This document shows, one piece after another, positions 33,523 to 43,550 of a DNA stretch of 64,000 bases. Position 1 is the stretch's first letter. Each line of letters begins with the position of its first letter. Origin of the DNA: Halomonas halophila (GTDB lineage Bacteria; Pseudomonadota; Gammaproteobacteria; Pseudomonadales; Halomonadaceae). The notes under the pieces are model-generated. The model was not told the DNA's origin, searched no databases, and worked only from the letters and a program-made list of their open reading frames with translations. The stretch is taken from NCBI RefSeq assembly GCF_030406665.1, contig NZ_CP129121.1, positions 2,170,001 through 2,234,000 on the forward strand. The letters are read 5' to 3'. The position numbers and the translations under genes are program-made.

Positions 33523-35157
33523 ATGACGAGTCTGACCACAAGCGCTCGCCTCGACGCGAGCCAGGCCCCCGCCGTATCGCAGGGCGCCCGCACCTCCCAG
33601 GCACACCGGCCATGGCCCCTCAAGCGCAAGCTATGGCTGACGCTGGGACTGATGTGGCTGGTGATGATCGGCATCGTGATCAGCATGGCCTGGCAGAGCC
33701 GGACCACGATGTTCGAGGAACGCCAGCATTCCCTTTCCAACACCATCGGCATGGTGGATACCCTGCTCGAAGGCTACGCGACACGGGTCGAGACCGGCGA
33801 GCTGAGCGAGGATGAGGCGAAGACACGGGCCTACGCAGCGCTGGATGCGATCCGCTTCGGCGACGCCCGGGACAACTACGTCTTCGTCTTCGACGCGGAT
33901 TCGCGCCTGATCTATCACCCTCGCCGTGATCCGGGTACGAACATGTCGTCCTACGAGGACCCCAACGGGGTCGGGGTGTACCGCGAGCTGGCGGCTCTCG
34001 CCCGCGACGGCGGCGGCTACCTGCCCTACGCCTCACGCGACGCCAGCAGCGATGCGCTGTTTCCCAAGCTGAGCTACGTCGAGCGCTTCGCGCCCTGGGG
34101 CTGGAACATCGCCGCCGGCGTCTATACCCACGACATCCAGGCGGCCTTCCTCGGCAAGCTGGGCCAGTATGCCCTGGTGCTGCTGATTGCCGGCGGCTTC
34201 CTGACCGCCGCCTTCCTGGTGGTCATCCGCAGCGTGTATCGCACCCTGGGCGGCGAGCCGAGCGAGGCCGAGCGCGTCGTGGAGCGCATCGCCGAGGGCG
34301 ACCTGACGCACGCCACTCCCCTGCGCGATGACGACCGCCACAGTCTGATGTATGCCATCGAGCGCATGCGACTCGAGCTCGCCGCCACGATCACCCGCAT
34401 CCGCCAGGCCGGGGAAGCCATCGACCAGGGCGCCAGCGAGATCGCCAGCGGCAACAACGACCTGTCATCGCGCACCGAGCAGCAGGCCGCCTCGCTGGCG
34501 GAAACCGCCTCCAGCATGGAGGAGCTGACCGCCACCGTGCGCCAGAACGCCGACAACGCCACCCAGGCCAATACCCTCTCGGACGAGACCACCAGCTCGG
34601 TGGAAAAGGGTCAGGACGTGATCGGCCGCGTGGTCACCACCATGGGCGAGATCCGCGACAGCTCGCGCAAGGTGGCCGACATCATCTCGATGATCGACGA
34701 CATCGCCTTCCAGACCAACCTGCTGGCCCTCAACGCCTCCGTGGAGGCCGCCCGTGCCGGCGAACAGGGCCGCGGTTTCGCGGTGGTGGCCAGCGAGGTG
34801 CGCAATCTCGCCAGCCGCAGCGCCGAGGCGGCCAGCGAGATCAAGACGCTGATCGAAGGCTCGGTGGGCCACGTCAACGACGGCGCCGAACTGGTCGACC
34901 AGGCCGACCGCGCGATGGGCGAGATCCGCACCAGCGCACAGCGCGTCAACGACCTGATGGCCGAGATCTCCGCCGCCTCTCAGGAACAGTCGGCGGGCAT
35001 CGAGCAGGTCAACCAGGCGGTGACCCAGATGGATCAGGTCACTCAGCAGAACGCCGCCCTGGTGCAGCAGGCGGCAGGGGCCGCCGGCTCCCTCGAGGGG
35101 CAGGCCAACGGGCTCTACCAGGCCGTGGTCGGCTTCCGCGTTCCCGAGAACGCCTGA
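33523..35157 (+). CDS. Methyl-accepting chemotaxis protein with single Cache sensor
   Basis: The 544-residue chemoreceptor has a membrane helix at about 37-56, a periplasmic single-Cache domain (DNYVFVFDADSRLIYHPRRD; APWGWNIAAGVYTHDI), a second membrane helix at about 207-228, a HAMP region and the signalling domain with tip NLLALNASVEAARAGE. Cache domains of this kind commonly bind small carboxylates; the ligand is not known. It ends without a CheR pentapeptide. It appears monocistronic, with a 14-bp hairpin after the stop. Confidence 0.88.
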   Translation: MTSLTTSARLDASQAPAVSQGARTSQAHRPWPLKRKLWLTLGLMWLVMIGIVISMAWQSRTTMFEERQHSLSNTIGMVDTLLEGYATRVETGELSEDEAKTRAYAALDAIRFGDARDNYVFVFDADSRLIYHPRRDPGTNMSSYEDPNGVGVYRELAALARDGGGYLPYASRDASSDALFPKLSYVERFAPWGWNIAAGVYTHDIQAAFLGKLGQYALVLLIAGGFLTAAFLVVIRSVYRTLGGEPSEAERVVERIAEGDLTHATPLRDDDRHSLMYAIERMRLELAATITRIRQAGEAIDQGASEIASGNNDLSSRTEQQAASLAETASSMEELTATVRQNADNATQANTLSDETTSSVEKGQDVIGRVVTTMGEIRDSSRKVADIISMIDDIAFQTNLLALNASVEAARAGEQGRGFAVVASEVRNLASRSAEAASEIKTLIEGSVGHVNDGAELVDQADRAMGEIRTSAQRVNDLMAEISAASQEQSAGIEQVNQAVTQMDQVTQQNAALVQQAAGAAGSLEGQANGLYQAVVGFRVPENA

Positions 35158-35164
35158 CGGCCAC

Positions 35165-35201
35165 GCCGGTCACCGCCGCCAGCCTCACGGCGGTGACCGG
35201 C
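35165..35201 (+). terminator. Hairpin after the Cache chemoreceptor gene
   Basis: A perfect 14-bp inverted repeat (GCCGGTCACCGCCG / CGGCGGTGACCGGC) with a 9-base loop lies 8 bases past the stop codon. It has no T run, so Rho-independent action is uncertain. Confidence 0.55.
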
Positions 35202-35275
35202 GCTCTCCCCGGGTATCATGGCGGAGGCGTCTCGCCTATGCTGACCGCCCTTTCGCCATCCAAGGGGAGACCGCC

Positions 35276-35704
35276 ATGATCTGGGACCAGCACGAGATCC
35301 GCCTTGCCCCTCGCGCCCGAGGCTTTCACCTGATCACCGACGAGATCGCCCGTCAGCTGCCGGCACTGGCCGAGCTCGACGTCGGTCTGCTGCATCTGCA
35401 GCTGCTGCACACCTCGGCCTCGCTGACCCTCAACGAGAACGCCGATCCGGACGTGCGCCACGACCTGGACGCCTTCCTGCGCGACCTGGTACCGGGCGAT
35501 CTGCCCTATTTCAGGCACACCATCGAGGGGCCGGACGACATGCCCGCCCACGTCGCCGCCAGCCTGCTCGGCACCCAGCTGACCCTGGCGGTACGCGACG
35601 GTCGACTGGCGCTGGGGGCCTGGCAGGGGCTCTATCTCGGCGAACACCGCGACCACGGTGGAAGCCGGCGCATCATCGCCACCCTCAACGGCCGCACCCG
35701 TTAG
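35276..35704 (+). CDS. YjbQ family protein (secondary thiamine-phosphate synthase-like)
   Basis: The 142-residue protein matches the YjbQ/UPF0047 family: LHLQLLHTSASLTLNENADPD, FRHTIEGPDDMPAHV and the end LGEHRDHGGSRRII. The His-rich acidic site suggests a metal enzyme; E. coli YjbQ has weak thiamine-phosphate synthase activity, whose physiological meaning is unclear. GGGAG precedes ATG 35276. Confidence 0.9.
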   Translation: MIWDQHEIRLAPRARGFHLITDEIARQLPALAELDVGLLHLQLLHTSASLTLNENADPDVRHDLDAFLRDLVPGDLPYFRHTIEGPDDMPAHVAASLLGTQLTLAVRDGRLALGAWQGLYLGEHRDHGGSRRIIATLNGRTR

Positions 35705-35825
35705 CCGCCCTCCGTGGGATGATCCAGACGCGACGGACTATGCTTGAAGTCAGGAAGACACGCCTGCCAGGCAGGGAGGCGCGGCAATCGATGGTTCGGC
35801 CCGCGAGGCCGAAGGAGAGCCCGTC

Positions 35826-36296
35826 ATGGCCATGCCGATGACGATCAGGGAGTACCTCCGCGCCTGCGACATCGACTACGAGGAGGTCACTCACCCACAC
35901 GCGGTTTCCACCAGCCGCATCGCCGAGATGTCCCACGTCGGCGGCCACCAGATGGCCAAGGCCGTCATGCTGCACGGCGACCAGGGATATCGCGTCGCCG
36001 TGGTGCCCAGCACCCGGGATGCGGACCTGCAGAAACTCTCACAGCTGTTCCATGAGCACTTCGAACTGGCTTCCGAGGAGGAGGTCCAGCGCGAGTTCGA
36101 CGACTGTGACCCCGGCGCGACCATCGCCGTGGGCCAGGCCTATGGCCTGAAGGTCTATCTCGATGACCAGCTTCGCCACCAGCCCGATATCTACTTCGAT
36201 GCCGGCGACCACGAGACGCTGGTGCACATGAGCGGCAACGAGTTCGAGCGCCTGATGACCGGCAGCCGGCACGGCGCCTTCAGTCGACCCCACTGA
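35826..36296 (+). CDS. YbaK/EbsC-type aminoacyl-tRNA deacylase
   Basis: The 156-residue protein has the YbaK/ProX editing domain: SHVGGHQMAKAVMLHGD (with the conserved Lys), YRVAVVPSTRDADLQKL and the GQAYGLKVYLDD segment. Members hydrolyse mischarged tRNA (for example Cys- or Ala-tRNAPro) in trans. The exact tRNA specificity cannot be read here. AAGGAGAG lies 6 bases before the ATG. A bidirectional terminator follows. Confidence 0.82.
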   Translation: MAMPMTIREYLRACDIDYEEVTHPHAVSTSRIAEMSHVGGHQMAKAVMLHGDQGYRVAVVPSTRDADLQKLSQLFHEHFELASEEEVQREFDDCDPGATIAVGQAYGLKVYLDDQLRHQPDIYFDAGDHETLVHMSGNEFERLMTGSRHGAFSRPH

Positions 36297-36317
36297 GTCG
36301 CCGTCACGCGACACGAC

Positions 36318-36349
36318 AATCGGCCACGCCCCAAGAGGCGTGGCCGATT
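36318..36349. terminator. Bidirectional terminator-like hairpin
   Basis: A perfect 13-bp inverted repeat (AATCGGCCACGCC / GGCGTGGCCGATT) with a 6-base loop lies between the convergent YbaK-type (+) and acetyltransferase (-) genes. Confidence 0.7.
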
Positions 36350-36374
36350 CATGTGGGCTCGAAACGGTGCTCGC

Positions 36375-36851
36375 TCAGGCGCTGCGCACGTACTTGATGA
36401 AGGGTGTCAGTGCCCCGACCCGGTCGTAGAGACGGCGCGCCGGCTCGTTGAACTCCTGGGTCATCCAGTAGATGTCCGTGACGCCGTCCTCACCGGCCTG
36501 GCCATGGACGCGCTCGATCAGCCGGCGCCCCAGCCCCTTGCCGCGATAGCGGGGATCGACGAACAGGTCCTGCAGGTAGCAGACCGGCCCCAGCTTCCAG
36601 CAGTGCGCGTGATAGAGGTAGTGGACGAGCCCCGCGAGGGCCGGCGTCTCCTGCCCGTCGGCCTCTCGCACGTCCACCACGAAACACCCGGGCTCGCTCT
36701 CGCCGACGGCCAGCAGCCGCTCGAAGGTGTGATCGTAGACGGCCTCGGGAAGCTCGGTGTCATAGAAGGCCAGGTAGTCCTGCCACAGGCGTGCCCATTC
36801 CGGCTTGTCGCTCATCTGGAGCGGGCGGATCAGGCAGGGGGAATCGGACAT
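36375..36851 (-). CDS. GNAT family N-acetyltransferase
   Basis: The 158-residue protein has GNAT motif A (LQDLFVDPRYRGKGLGRRLI) and the downstream NEPARRLYDRVGA segment. The acceptor is unknown. ATG 36851 has AAGGAAG about 6 bases upstream. An in-frame ATG at 36911 would add a repetitive KTDKTDKTDK segment, encoded by a short tandem repeat, and has no ribosome binding site. Confidence 0.82.
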   Translation of the reverse strand: MSDSPCLIRPLQMSDKPEWARLWQDYLAFYDTELPEAVYDHTFERLLAVGESEPGCFVVDVREADGQETPALAGLVHYLYHAHCWKLGPVCYLQDLFVDPRYRGKGLGRRLIERVHGQAGEDGVTDIYWMTQEFNEPARRLYDRVGALTPFIKYVRSA

Positions 36852-36858
36852 GAGCACT

Positions 36859-36897
36859 TCCTTGTCGGTCTTGTCTGTCTTGTCTGTCTTGTCGGGC
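36859..36897. repeat. Short tandem repeat (9-bp unit TCTTGTCTG)
   Basis: About four imperfect copies of TCTTGTCTG lie just upstream of the preferred acetyltransferase start. If translated in frame from 36911 they would encode repeated Asp-Lys-Thr. The position could affect expression if the copy number changes. Confidence 0.7.
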
Positions 36898-36957
36898 GCG
36901 ATGTTCTTCATGGCGGGTCGATGTCGTTATCGTTGTACACGCCCGAGGCGCGACGGC

Positions 36958-38157
36958 TCAGCGCGTCTCGAGCAGCAGATTGCGTGGCGTCAGTTCGCGT
37001 TCGCAGAAGGTACCGAGGCGCACCCGATAGCCGGCCTCGACCAGTCGCCAGGCTCGGTCCAGTACCAACCAGACCTCGAGCGGCCGACGAAACAGATGGC
37101 GCACCAGTTCGAGACGCTCCACCTCGGCCTGGCGCCGCCAGCCGGCGGTCTCGAAGGGGACCCAGTCTACCTCCTCGGGCAGTGTGACACCCTTGTTTTC
37201 GGCCGCCCAGCGGCAGAAGCCGGCGAAGTCGCCGGGAAGCCTGCCATAGGCGCAACTGGGCACGGGGAGGTATTCATCGCGGCCACGCACCTCACGCTGC
37301 AGGCGGTCGAAGCCCAACCGCCAGGCGTTGGCACGCCGACGATGACGCCGCACGCCCTGCGGTGCCGTGACCGTCTCCTGCACCGCCATGGCCAGGTCCT
37401 CACGCGATAGCGTCAGGCCGTGCTCGGCCATCAGTGCCCTGCCCCGGTTCGACAGCGCACGGTAGTCGACGGCCTCGGTGCGGTGATAGCAGCAGGGCGC
37501 CAGCGTCACCGCCGCGCCGCGCTCGGCGGCCAGCTCGAGCAGCCGGGCGTGCAGGTCGCCGCAGGCGTGCAGCGCCGCCACGCGCCGGCCCGGCGCCAGC
37601 CAGTCGCCGGCGCCTTCGGCCAGCACGTCCTGGCGGTAAAGTGTCACCGGCTGACCCTGGCGCTCGGCCAGGACCTGCCCCGCTTCGCACAGCGACGCCT
37701 GCCACTCCAGGCCGGTGACCGGACGGCCATCGCGCCGGGCCAGGGTCCGCGACAGGTGGCCCTTGCCGGCGCACCATTCCAGCAGCGCCTCGTCATCGTC
37801 CGATGCCACGCAGCCGGCGAAGGCCTGGATCTGACGCCACTTGCGCGCGCCGATGCCCTCGCCCCAGCTCGCCGGCAGCGCCTCTTCGCCAGAAACCAGA
37901 TCCGGCAGGTCGACCGCCTCGGCCAGCACATCGACGGGTAACCATGCCGCCAGCGGCGAGGCGTCGAAGGGCCTGGCCTGGAGGCGCTCGGCCTCGTCGT
38001 CGGACAGTGCCAGCAGCGCCTCGGCGAGCCCCGGAGCACGCTCGCCCCAGGGCACGCCACGGTGCTGGAAGGGCAGCGGCCGCCATAGCGCCTGCCATTC
38101 GGCCAGACGCTCGGTCAGCGCGTGGAAGCGTGCCTCGAGGGCCGGCTCAGATGGCAT
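36958..38157 (-). CDS. SAM-dependent methyltransferase (GSTCD/Methyltransf_32-like)
   Basis: The 399-residue protein has a class I methyltransferase core: EWCAGKGHLSRTLARRDG (motif I) after a long N-terminal region, then VAALHACGDLHARLLELAAE and TLAPCCYHRTEAVDY. The CCYH segment and layout are those of the Methyltransf_32 family, whose substrates are unknown though an RNA substrate is often proposed. It overlaps the upstream RudS-type gene by 11 bases, so the two are co-translated. Confidence 0.8.
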   Translation of the reverse strand: MPSEPALEARFHALTERLAEWQALWRPLPFQHRGVPWGERAPGLAEALLALSDDEAERLQARPFDASPLAAWLPVDVLAEAVDLPDLVSGEEALPASWGEGIGARKWRQIQAFAGCVASDDDEALLEWCAGKGHLSRTLARRDGRPVTGLEWQASLCEAGQVLAERQGQPVTLYRQDVLAEGAGDWLAPGRRVAALHACGDLHARLLELAAERGAAVTLAPCCYHRTEAVDYRALSNRGRALMAEHGLTLSREDLAMAVQETVTAPQGVRRHRRRANAWRLGFDRLQREVRGRDEYLPVPSCAYGRLPGDFAGFCRWAAENKGVTLPEEVDWVPFETAGWRRQAEVERLELVRHLFRRPLEVWLVLDRAWRLVEAGYRVRLGTFCERELTPRNLLLETR

Positions 38158-39109
38158 TGCGCAGGCCGAGCTCGTAGGGATGCGGCTGCAGGTAGGACTG
38201 AGCGCGGATGTAGTCGGAACCGTGGCGCTGGATATAGTGATTGAGCAGCCGCATGGGCACTGCCAGCGGCACCTGCTGGAGGCGATATTCCTCCACCGCG
38301 GCCAGCAGATCCTGGCGGGTGTCGCCGTCCAGCGCGCGCTTGAGATAGCCCATCACGTGCATCAGCGCATTGGTATGGGACTTGCGCGTGGCCGGCCGCG
38401 ACAGCGCCTCCATGAAGCGTCGCAGATAGTGAACCGCGGCCTCTTCCACCGGCACGTCATGGGCCTCGCCCAGATAGCGCCCCAGCTCACGATAGGTCTC
38501 GACCCGATGGGCCATCAGCAGAAACTTCTGGCGGCTGTGAAACTGGATCAGGGCATGACGGCTGGGCTCGGGCTCTACGTTGCGCTTCCAATCGTCCAGG
38601 GCATAGACCCGGGTGATGAAGTTCTCGCGCAGCACCGGATCGTTGAGCCGCGCCTCTTCCTCCAGCGGCAGCTCCGGATAGTCGCGACGCATGGCACGCA
38701 CGAAGGCGCCGGAGTCGGCGTGGCTGGGCATGCCATTGGGGTGATAGACCTTGACCCGCTCGAGCCCGCAGGTCGGCGAGCCCTTCATCAGCACGAAGCC
38801 GCGCAGGTGACGATGCGCCTCGATGAAGGACTCGCTGACCTCTTCAAGGCGCTCGGTGACGTCAAGCGAGGCATCGACGGTGCCCTTGACCCGCGGCGTC
38901 TCGCCGACCTTGCCGACCAGGCGAATCGGTTCCCGGGGCACGCCCAGGCCGGCGGCCAGCTCCGGGCAGAAAGGCTCGAACGCGAAGCGCTCCGCGAGCA
39001 CCTGCAGGCAGTAGCGGGACCGCTTGTGGCCACCGTTGTAGCGCACTTCCTGGCCGGTCAGGCAGGCGCTGATACCGACCGGAATGCCCTCTTGCGGATG
39101 CGACGTCAT
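38147..39109 (-). CDS. TudS (DUF523)-DUF1722 fusion, RudS-type desulfidase
   Basis: The 320-residue protein joins an N-terminal DUF523/TudS domain (about 1-155) with three cluster-binding cysteines (SACLTGQEVRYNGG, FCPELAAGLG, GSPTCGLERV) to a C-terminal DUF1722/YbgA domain (about 190-315). TudS uses a [4Fe-4S] cluster to remove sulfur from thiouracil; TudS-DUF1722 fusions (RudS) are reported to remove sulfur from 4-thiouridine in tRNA. ATG 39109 starts just before the family's usual opening (IPVGISACL). It overlaps the methyltransferase gene, which might also act on RNA. Confidence 0.88.
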   Translation of the reverse strand: MTSHPQEGIPVGISACLTGQEVRYNGGHKRSRYCLQVLAERFAFEPFCPELAAGLGVPREPIRLVGKVGETPRVKGTVDASLDVTERLEEVSESFIEAHRHLRGFVLMKGSPTCGLERVKVYHPNGMPSHADSGAFVRAMRRDYPELPLEEEARLNDPVLRENFITRVYALDDWKRNVEPEPSRHALIQFHSRQKFLLMAHRVETYRELGRYLGEAHDVPVEEAAVHYLRRFMEALSRPATRKSHTNALMHVMGYLKRALDGDTRQDLLAAVEEYRLQQVPLAVPMRLLNHYIQRHGSDYIRAQSYLQPHPYELGLRNAI

Positions 39110-39414
39110 GACGAGCCTCCTTGGCCCTGGCGGGGATGCAAAGGTGAATGCGCACAGGATAACGCCGCGCTCCTCGCCTCGCGAGTGCGGCCGGGATGCC
39201 CTGAATCTCACGCCGTTAAGCCTTCCTTAAGCCTGGCGCGCCAGGCTGTCGCCCACCCGTGGGGCCGCCCCGTTGCGCGACGCGTCGCATTAGCCGAAAG
39301 TCGACACCATTAGCACGCTATGAGGGTCGGCCACGCATAGTGATAAAACGGCCCCTGTAGTAGAATTGCGCGCGTTTTTTCCCCCTCCCCCTCCAATCCC
39401 AGGATGCATTCGCC
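39110..39414. other. Divergent intergenic region upstream of nhaD
   Basis: It holds an 18-nt perfect palindrome AGCCTGGCGCGCCAGGCT at 39230-39247 and a possible nhaD -10 element TAGAAT at 39361-39366, with no convincing -35. No known ion riboswitch pattern was recognised. Confidence 0.5.
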
Positions 39415-40899
39415 ATGCCGACAAGATGTCGACCGCAATACTGGCCCCGGCAACACGCCCGGTGGCCAGGTTTTCTCGTGCTCGCGGCACTGCTGCTGTT
39501 CAGCCCTCAGGTACTGGCCGCCGGCGCCGGTGAGCTGGATCTGACCTATACGCTGAGCGGCTTCGTCGCCGTCACGCTGTTCATCCTCGCCTATGCGCTG
39601 GTCATGGCCGAGGAAAAGCTGCACATGCGCAAGTCGAAGCCCGTGCTGGTCGCGGCGGGCCTTATCTGGACGTTGATCGGCTGGGTCTACGTCCAGGAAG
39701 GCCTGCCGGATGCGGCCGAGCACGCCTTCAAGGCCACCCTGCTGGAATACACCGAACTGCTGCTGTTCCTGCTGGTGGCGATGACCTACGTCAACGCCAT
39801 GGAGGAGCGCCGCGTGTTCGACAAGCTGCGCGCCTGGATGGTCGAGAAGGGCTTCAGCTATCGCGCCCTGTACTGGATCACCGGCCTGCTGGCCTTCTGG
39901 ATCTCTACCGTGGCCAACAACCTGACCACCGCCATGCTGATGTGCGCGGTGGTGCTCAAAGTGGCCGAGGGCGACAAGCGCTTCATCAGCCTGTGCTGCG
40001 TCAACATCGTGGTGGCCTCCAACGCCGGCGGCGCCTTCAGCCCCTTCGGCGACATCACCACGCTGATGGTCTGGCAGGCCAAGCTGGTCGAGTTCCAGGA
40101 ATTCTTCGAGCTGCTGGGGCCGTCGCTGGTCAACTACCTGGTGCCGGCGATCATCATGAGCCTGTTCATCCAGAACAAGAAGCCCGGCGCCCTCGAGGAG
40201 CACATCTGGCTCAAGCGCGGCGCGCGGCGCATCGTCTGCCTGTTCCTGCTGACCGTGGTGATCTCGGTGCTGTGCCACACGGTGCTGCACCTGCCGCCGG
40301 CGCTGGGCATGATGACCGGTCTCGGCTTCCTGCAGTTCTTCGGCTACTACCTGCGCCGCAGCCTGCCGCGCTCGCTGGAGCGCAAGCGCACCCGCTACAG
40401 CCAGCGCGGCGACTGGCGCAAGCTCGAGGCGCTGGGCAGCGTGGTGCCGTTCGACGTCTTTACCCGAATCGCCCGCTCGGAATGGGATACCCTGCTGTTC
40501 TTCTACGGCGTGGTGATGAGCGTCGGCGGCCTCGGCTTCATGGGCTACCTGGGCCTGCTCTCCGAAACGCTCTATGCCGGCTGGGATCCGACGCTGGCCA
40601 ACGTGGTGCTGGGCGTGATCTCGGCGGTGGTCGACAACATCCCGGTGATGTTCGCGGTGATCTCCATGGATCCGGACATGTCGATGGGCAACTGGCTGCT
40701 GATCACCCTGACCGCCGGCGTGGGCGGCAGCCTGCTCTCGGTGGGCTCCGCCGCCGGCGTGGCACTGATGGGACAGGCCCGCGGCATCTACACCTTCGCC
40801 GCCCACATGCGCTGGGCGCCGGTCATCGCCCTGGGCTACGTGGCCAGCGTGCTGATGCACCTGTGGATCAACGCCGACAGCTTCAACGTCTTCCACTGA
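39415..40899 (+). CDS. nhaD: Na+/H+ antiporter NhaD
   Basis: The 494-residue inner-membrane protein has a signal-like first helix (FLVLAALLLFSPQVLAA) and about 11-12 further membrane segments. The ion-transporter signature blocks are present: FWISTVANNLTTAMLMCAVV, VASNAGGAFSPFGDITTLMV and VVDNIPVMFAVISMDP. NhaD exports Na+ (and Li+) in exchange for H+ and is typical of halophilic and alkaliphilic gammaproteobacteria. ATG 39415 is the likely start (AGG 11 bases upstream; another ATG at 39404 is out of frame). It is monocistronic. Confidence 0.92.
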   Translation: MPTRCRPQYWPRQHARWPGFLVLAALLLFSPQVLAAGAGELDLTYTLSGFVAVTLFILAYALVMAEEKLHMRKSKPVLVAAGLIWTLIGWVYVQEGLPDAAEHAFKATLLEYTELLLFLLVAMTYVNAMEERRVFDKLRAWMVEKGFSYRALYWITGLLAFWISTVANNLTTAMLMCAVVLKVAEGDKRFISLCCVNIVVASNAGGAFSPFGDITTLMVWQAKLVEFQEFFELLGPSLVNYLVPAIIMSLFIQNKKPGALEEHIWLKRGARRIVCLFLLTVVISVLCHTVLHLPPALGMMTGLGFLQFFGYYLRRSLPRSLERKRTRYSQRGDWRKLEALGSVVPFDVFTRIARSEWDTLLFFYGVVMSVGGLGFMGYLGLLSETLYAGWDPTLANVVLGVISAVVDNIPVMFAVISMDPDMSMGNWLLITLTAGVGGSLLSVGSAAGVALMGQARGIYTFAAHMRWAPVIALGYVASVLMHLWINADSFNVFH

Positions 40900-40994
40900 A
40901 CAGCGCCTCGGCCCGTTCGGGCCTGAGACGTCCCATCGCGCGGCGGGCCTCGGCCCGCCGCGTGCCGTTTCGGTCGATGGCTAGCGCGCCAGGC

Positions 40995-41465
40995 TTATTC
41001 CTCCAGCCCCAGTCGCCGGTGCCAGTCGGCCAGGCTCTCGTCCGGATAGCCGTCGAAGCAGCGATCGTCGGGGCCGGCCTCGACGTCCACCCAGCTGGCC
41101 TTGCTGCCCAGCATCAGATGAACGCGTTCGGGCGGCACCGGCAGCTCGGAGTCGATCGCCGAGGCGAAGGGATGGACGAGCTCGGGCCAACGCGGATCGA
41201 ACACCCACAGCGCGCTGCCGCATCGCGAGCAGAAGTGACGCTCGCCGGGGCTCGCCTGGCCATCGGTCACCGCCTGATAGATGGTCTCGTGCTCGGCGCC
41301 CTCGACCTTGAGCGTCTCGGCCAGGGCCCCGAGATTGATCGCATAGCCGCCGCCGCCCGCGGTCTTGCGGCAGATCGAGCAGTAGCAGCGATTGAACGGA
41401 TAGGGGTGCGGCGCTTCCACGCGGAAGTGGATCGCCCCGCAGTGACAGGAACCCTCGAGTTGCAT
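40995..41465 (-). CDS. GFA (CENP-V type) zinc-binding family protein
   Basis: The 156-residue protein shows GSCHCGAIHF, CYCSICRKTAGGGGY and FCSRCGSALW, the three cysteine clusters of the GFA family. The reaction is unknown, as for the GFA gene at 27993-28421, and the two are only distantly alike. ATG 41465 is used; a start at 41510 would read through a tandem repeat. Confidence 0.85.
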   Translation of the reverse strand: MQLEGSCHCGAIHFRVEAPHPYPFNRCYCSICRKTAGGGGYAINLGALAETLKVEGAEHETIYQAVTDGQASPGERHFCSRCGSALWVFDPRWPELVHPFASAIDSELPVPPERVHLMLGSKASWVDVEAGPDDRCFDGYPDESLADWHRRLGLEE

Positions 41466-41479
41466 GGTGTCGCTCCTTT

Positions 41480-41518
41480 GGCATTCAGCTCTGGCATTCA
41501 GCTCTGGCATTCAACCCT
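41480..41518. repeat. Tandem repeat, 13 bp x 3
   Basis: GGCATTCAGCTCT occurs twice exactly and once with changes (last copy GGCATTCAACCCT) immediately upstream of the GFA gene start. Confidence 0.85.
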
Positions 41519-41695
41519 GCCCTCCAGACTAGTCGACACCTGATCGAAGATGACGCCTGAAACGGCCATCGACCGGGCATGCCCGGCCGATGGGTTCCCG
41601 ACGTCAGCCGACGCCGTGTCGCTTGCTATGCCTCGCGGTATCGATAGGACGACCATCCACGGTCCATACTGCTTCTCACCGCCCGGAGACGATGT

Positions 41696-42715
<1,020 letters not shown>

Positions 42716-42752
42716 GGGGATCTCCTTTCAGGTCTCTTTCAGGTCACGAATA

Positions 42753-42773
42753 AAATGTTATATCATAACGTTT
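42753..42773. promoter_or_regulatory. Zur-like box between znuA and znuCB
   Basis: ATGTTATATCATAACGT matches the gammaproteobacterial Zur consensus TGTTATA-N-TATAACA with two mismatches and is centred between the divergent starts. It should repress both transcripts when zinc is sufficient. Confidence 0.85.
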
Positions 42774-42833
42774 TTAGCAAGTCCCCTGTCGAGGCTGCCC
42801 CTGGCGGAGCAACGACGACCTGATGGAGCCGCC

Positions 42834-43550
42834 ATGCCCCTACTGAGCCTGAGCGACGTCGGCGTCACCCGACGTGGCCATACCATCCTGGACGGCATCG
42901 ACCTGTCCCTGGAAAGGAACGAGATCGTCACCATCGTCGGGCCGAACGGGTCCGGCAAGACCACGCTGCTACGCGTGATCATCGGCGCCCTGGCACCGAG
43001 CCGGGGTCGGGTATCCCACGACGCCTCGCTGACCATCGGCTACGTGCCGCAGCGCCTGCACATCGATCCCACCCTGCCCATGACCGTGTCGCGCTTCATG
43101 GCCCTGCCCCGGCGCCACTCCAACGACGCCGTGCGGCGCGCGCTGGAACGGGCCGATGCGGCCGGGCTTGCCGACAGGCAGATGAGCGGCCTGTCGGGTG
43201 GTCAGTTCCAGCGCGTGCTGCTGGCTCGGGCTCTGCTGACCTCTCCGGACCTGCTGATCCTCGACGAGGCCAATCAGGGGCTCGATCACCGCGGCACCGC
43301 GGAGTTCTACCGCCAGCTCGCACGGGTGAAGCGGGAGCTGGGCTGCGGGGTGCTGATGGTCAGCCATGAGCTGCATGTGGTCATGCGTGCGTCGGATCGA
43401 GTGGTGTGCCTGAACGGGCGGATCTGCTGCCAGGGACCTCCCGACACGGTGGCCGGCTCATCGGCCTATCGCGATCTGCTCGGCGTCGACGAACGCGATG
43501 CCGTCGCCTTCTATCGCCACGATCACGCGCCCGAGGAGGCGCTTTCCTGA
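42834..43550 (+). CDS. znuC: Zinc ABC transporter ATP-binding protein ZnuC
   Basis: The 238-residue ATPase has Walker A (GPNGSGKTT), signature (LSGGQFQRVLLARALL), Walker B (LLILDEANQGLD) and switch His (VSHELH). It energises ZnuB for zinc import. ATG 42834 matches ZnuC length; the frame is open much further upstream across the Zur box. Its TGA overlaps the znuB ATG. Confidence 0.92.
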   Translation: MPLLSLSDVGVTRRGHTILDGIDLSLERNEIVTIVGPNGSGKTTLLRVIIGALAPSRGRVSHDASLTIGYVPQRLHIDPTLPMTVSRFMALPRRHSNDAVRRALERADAAGLADRQMSGLSGGQFQRVLLARALLTSPDLLILDEANQGLDHRGTAEFYRQLARVKRELGCGVLMVSHELHVVMRASDRVVCLNGRICCQGPPDTVAGSSAYRDLLGVDERDAVAFYRHDHAPEEALS

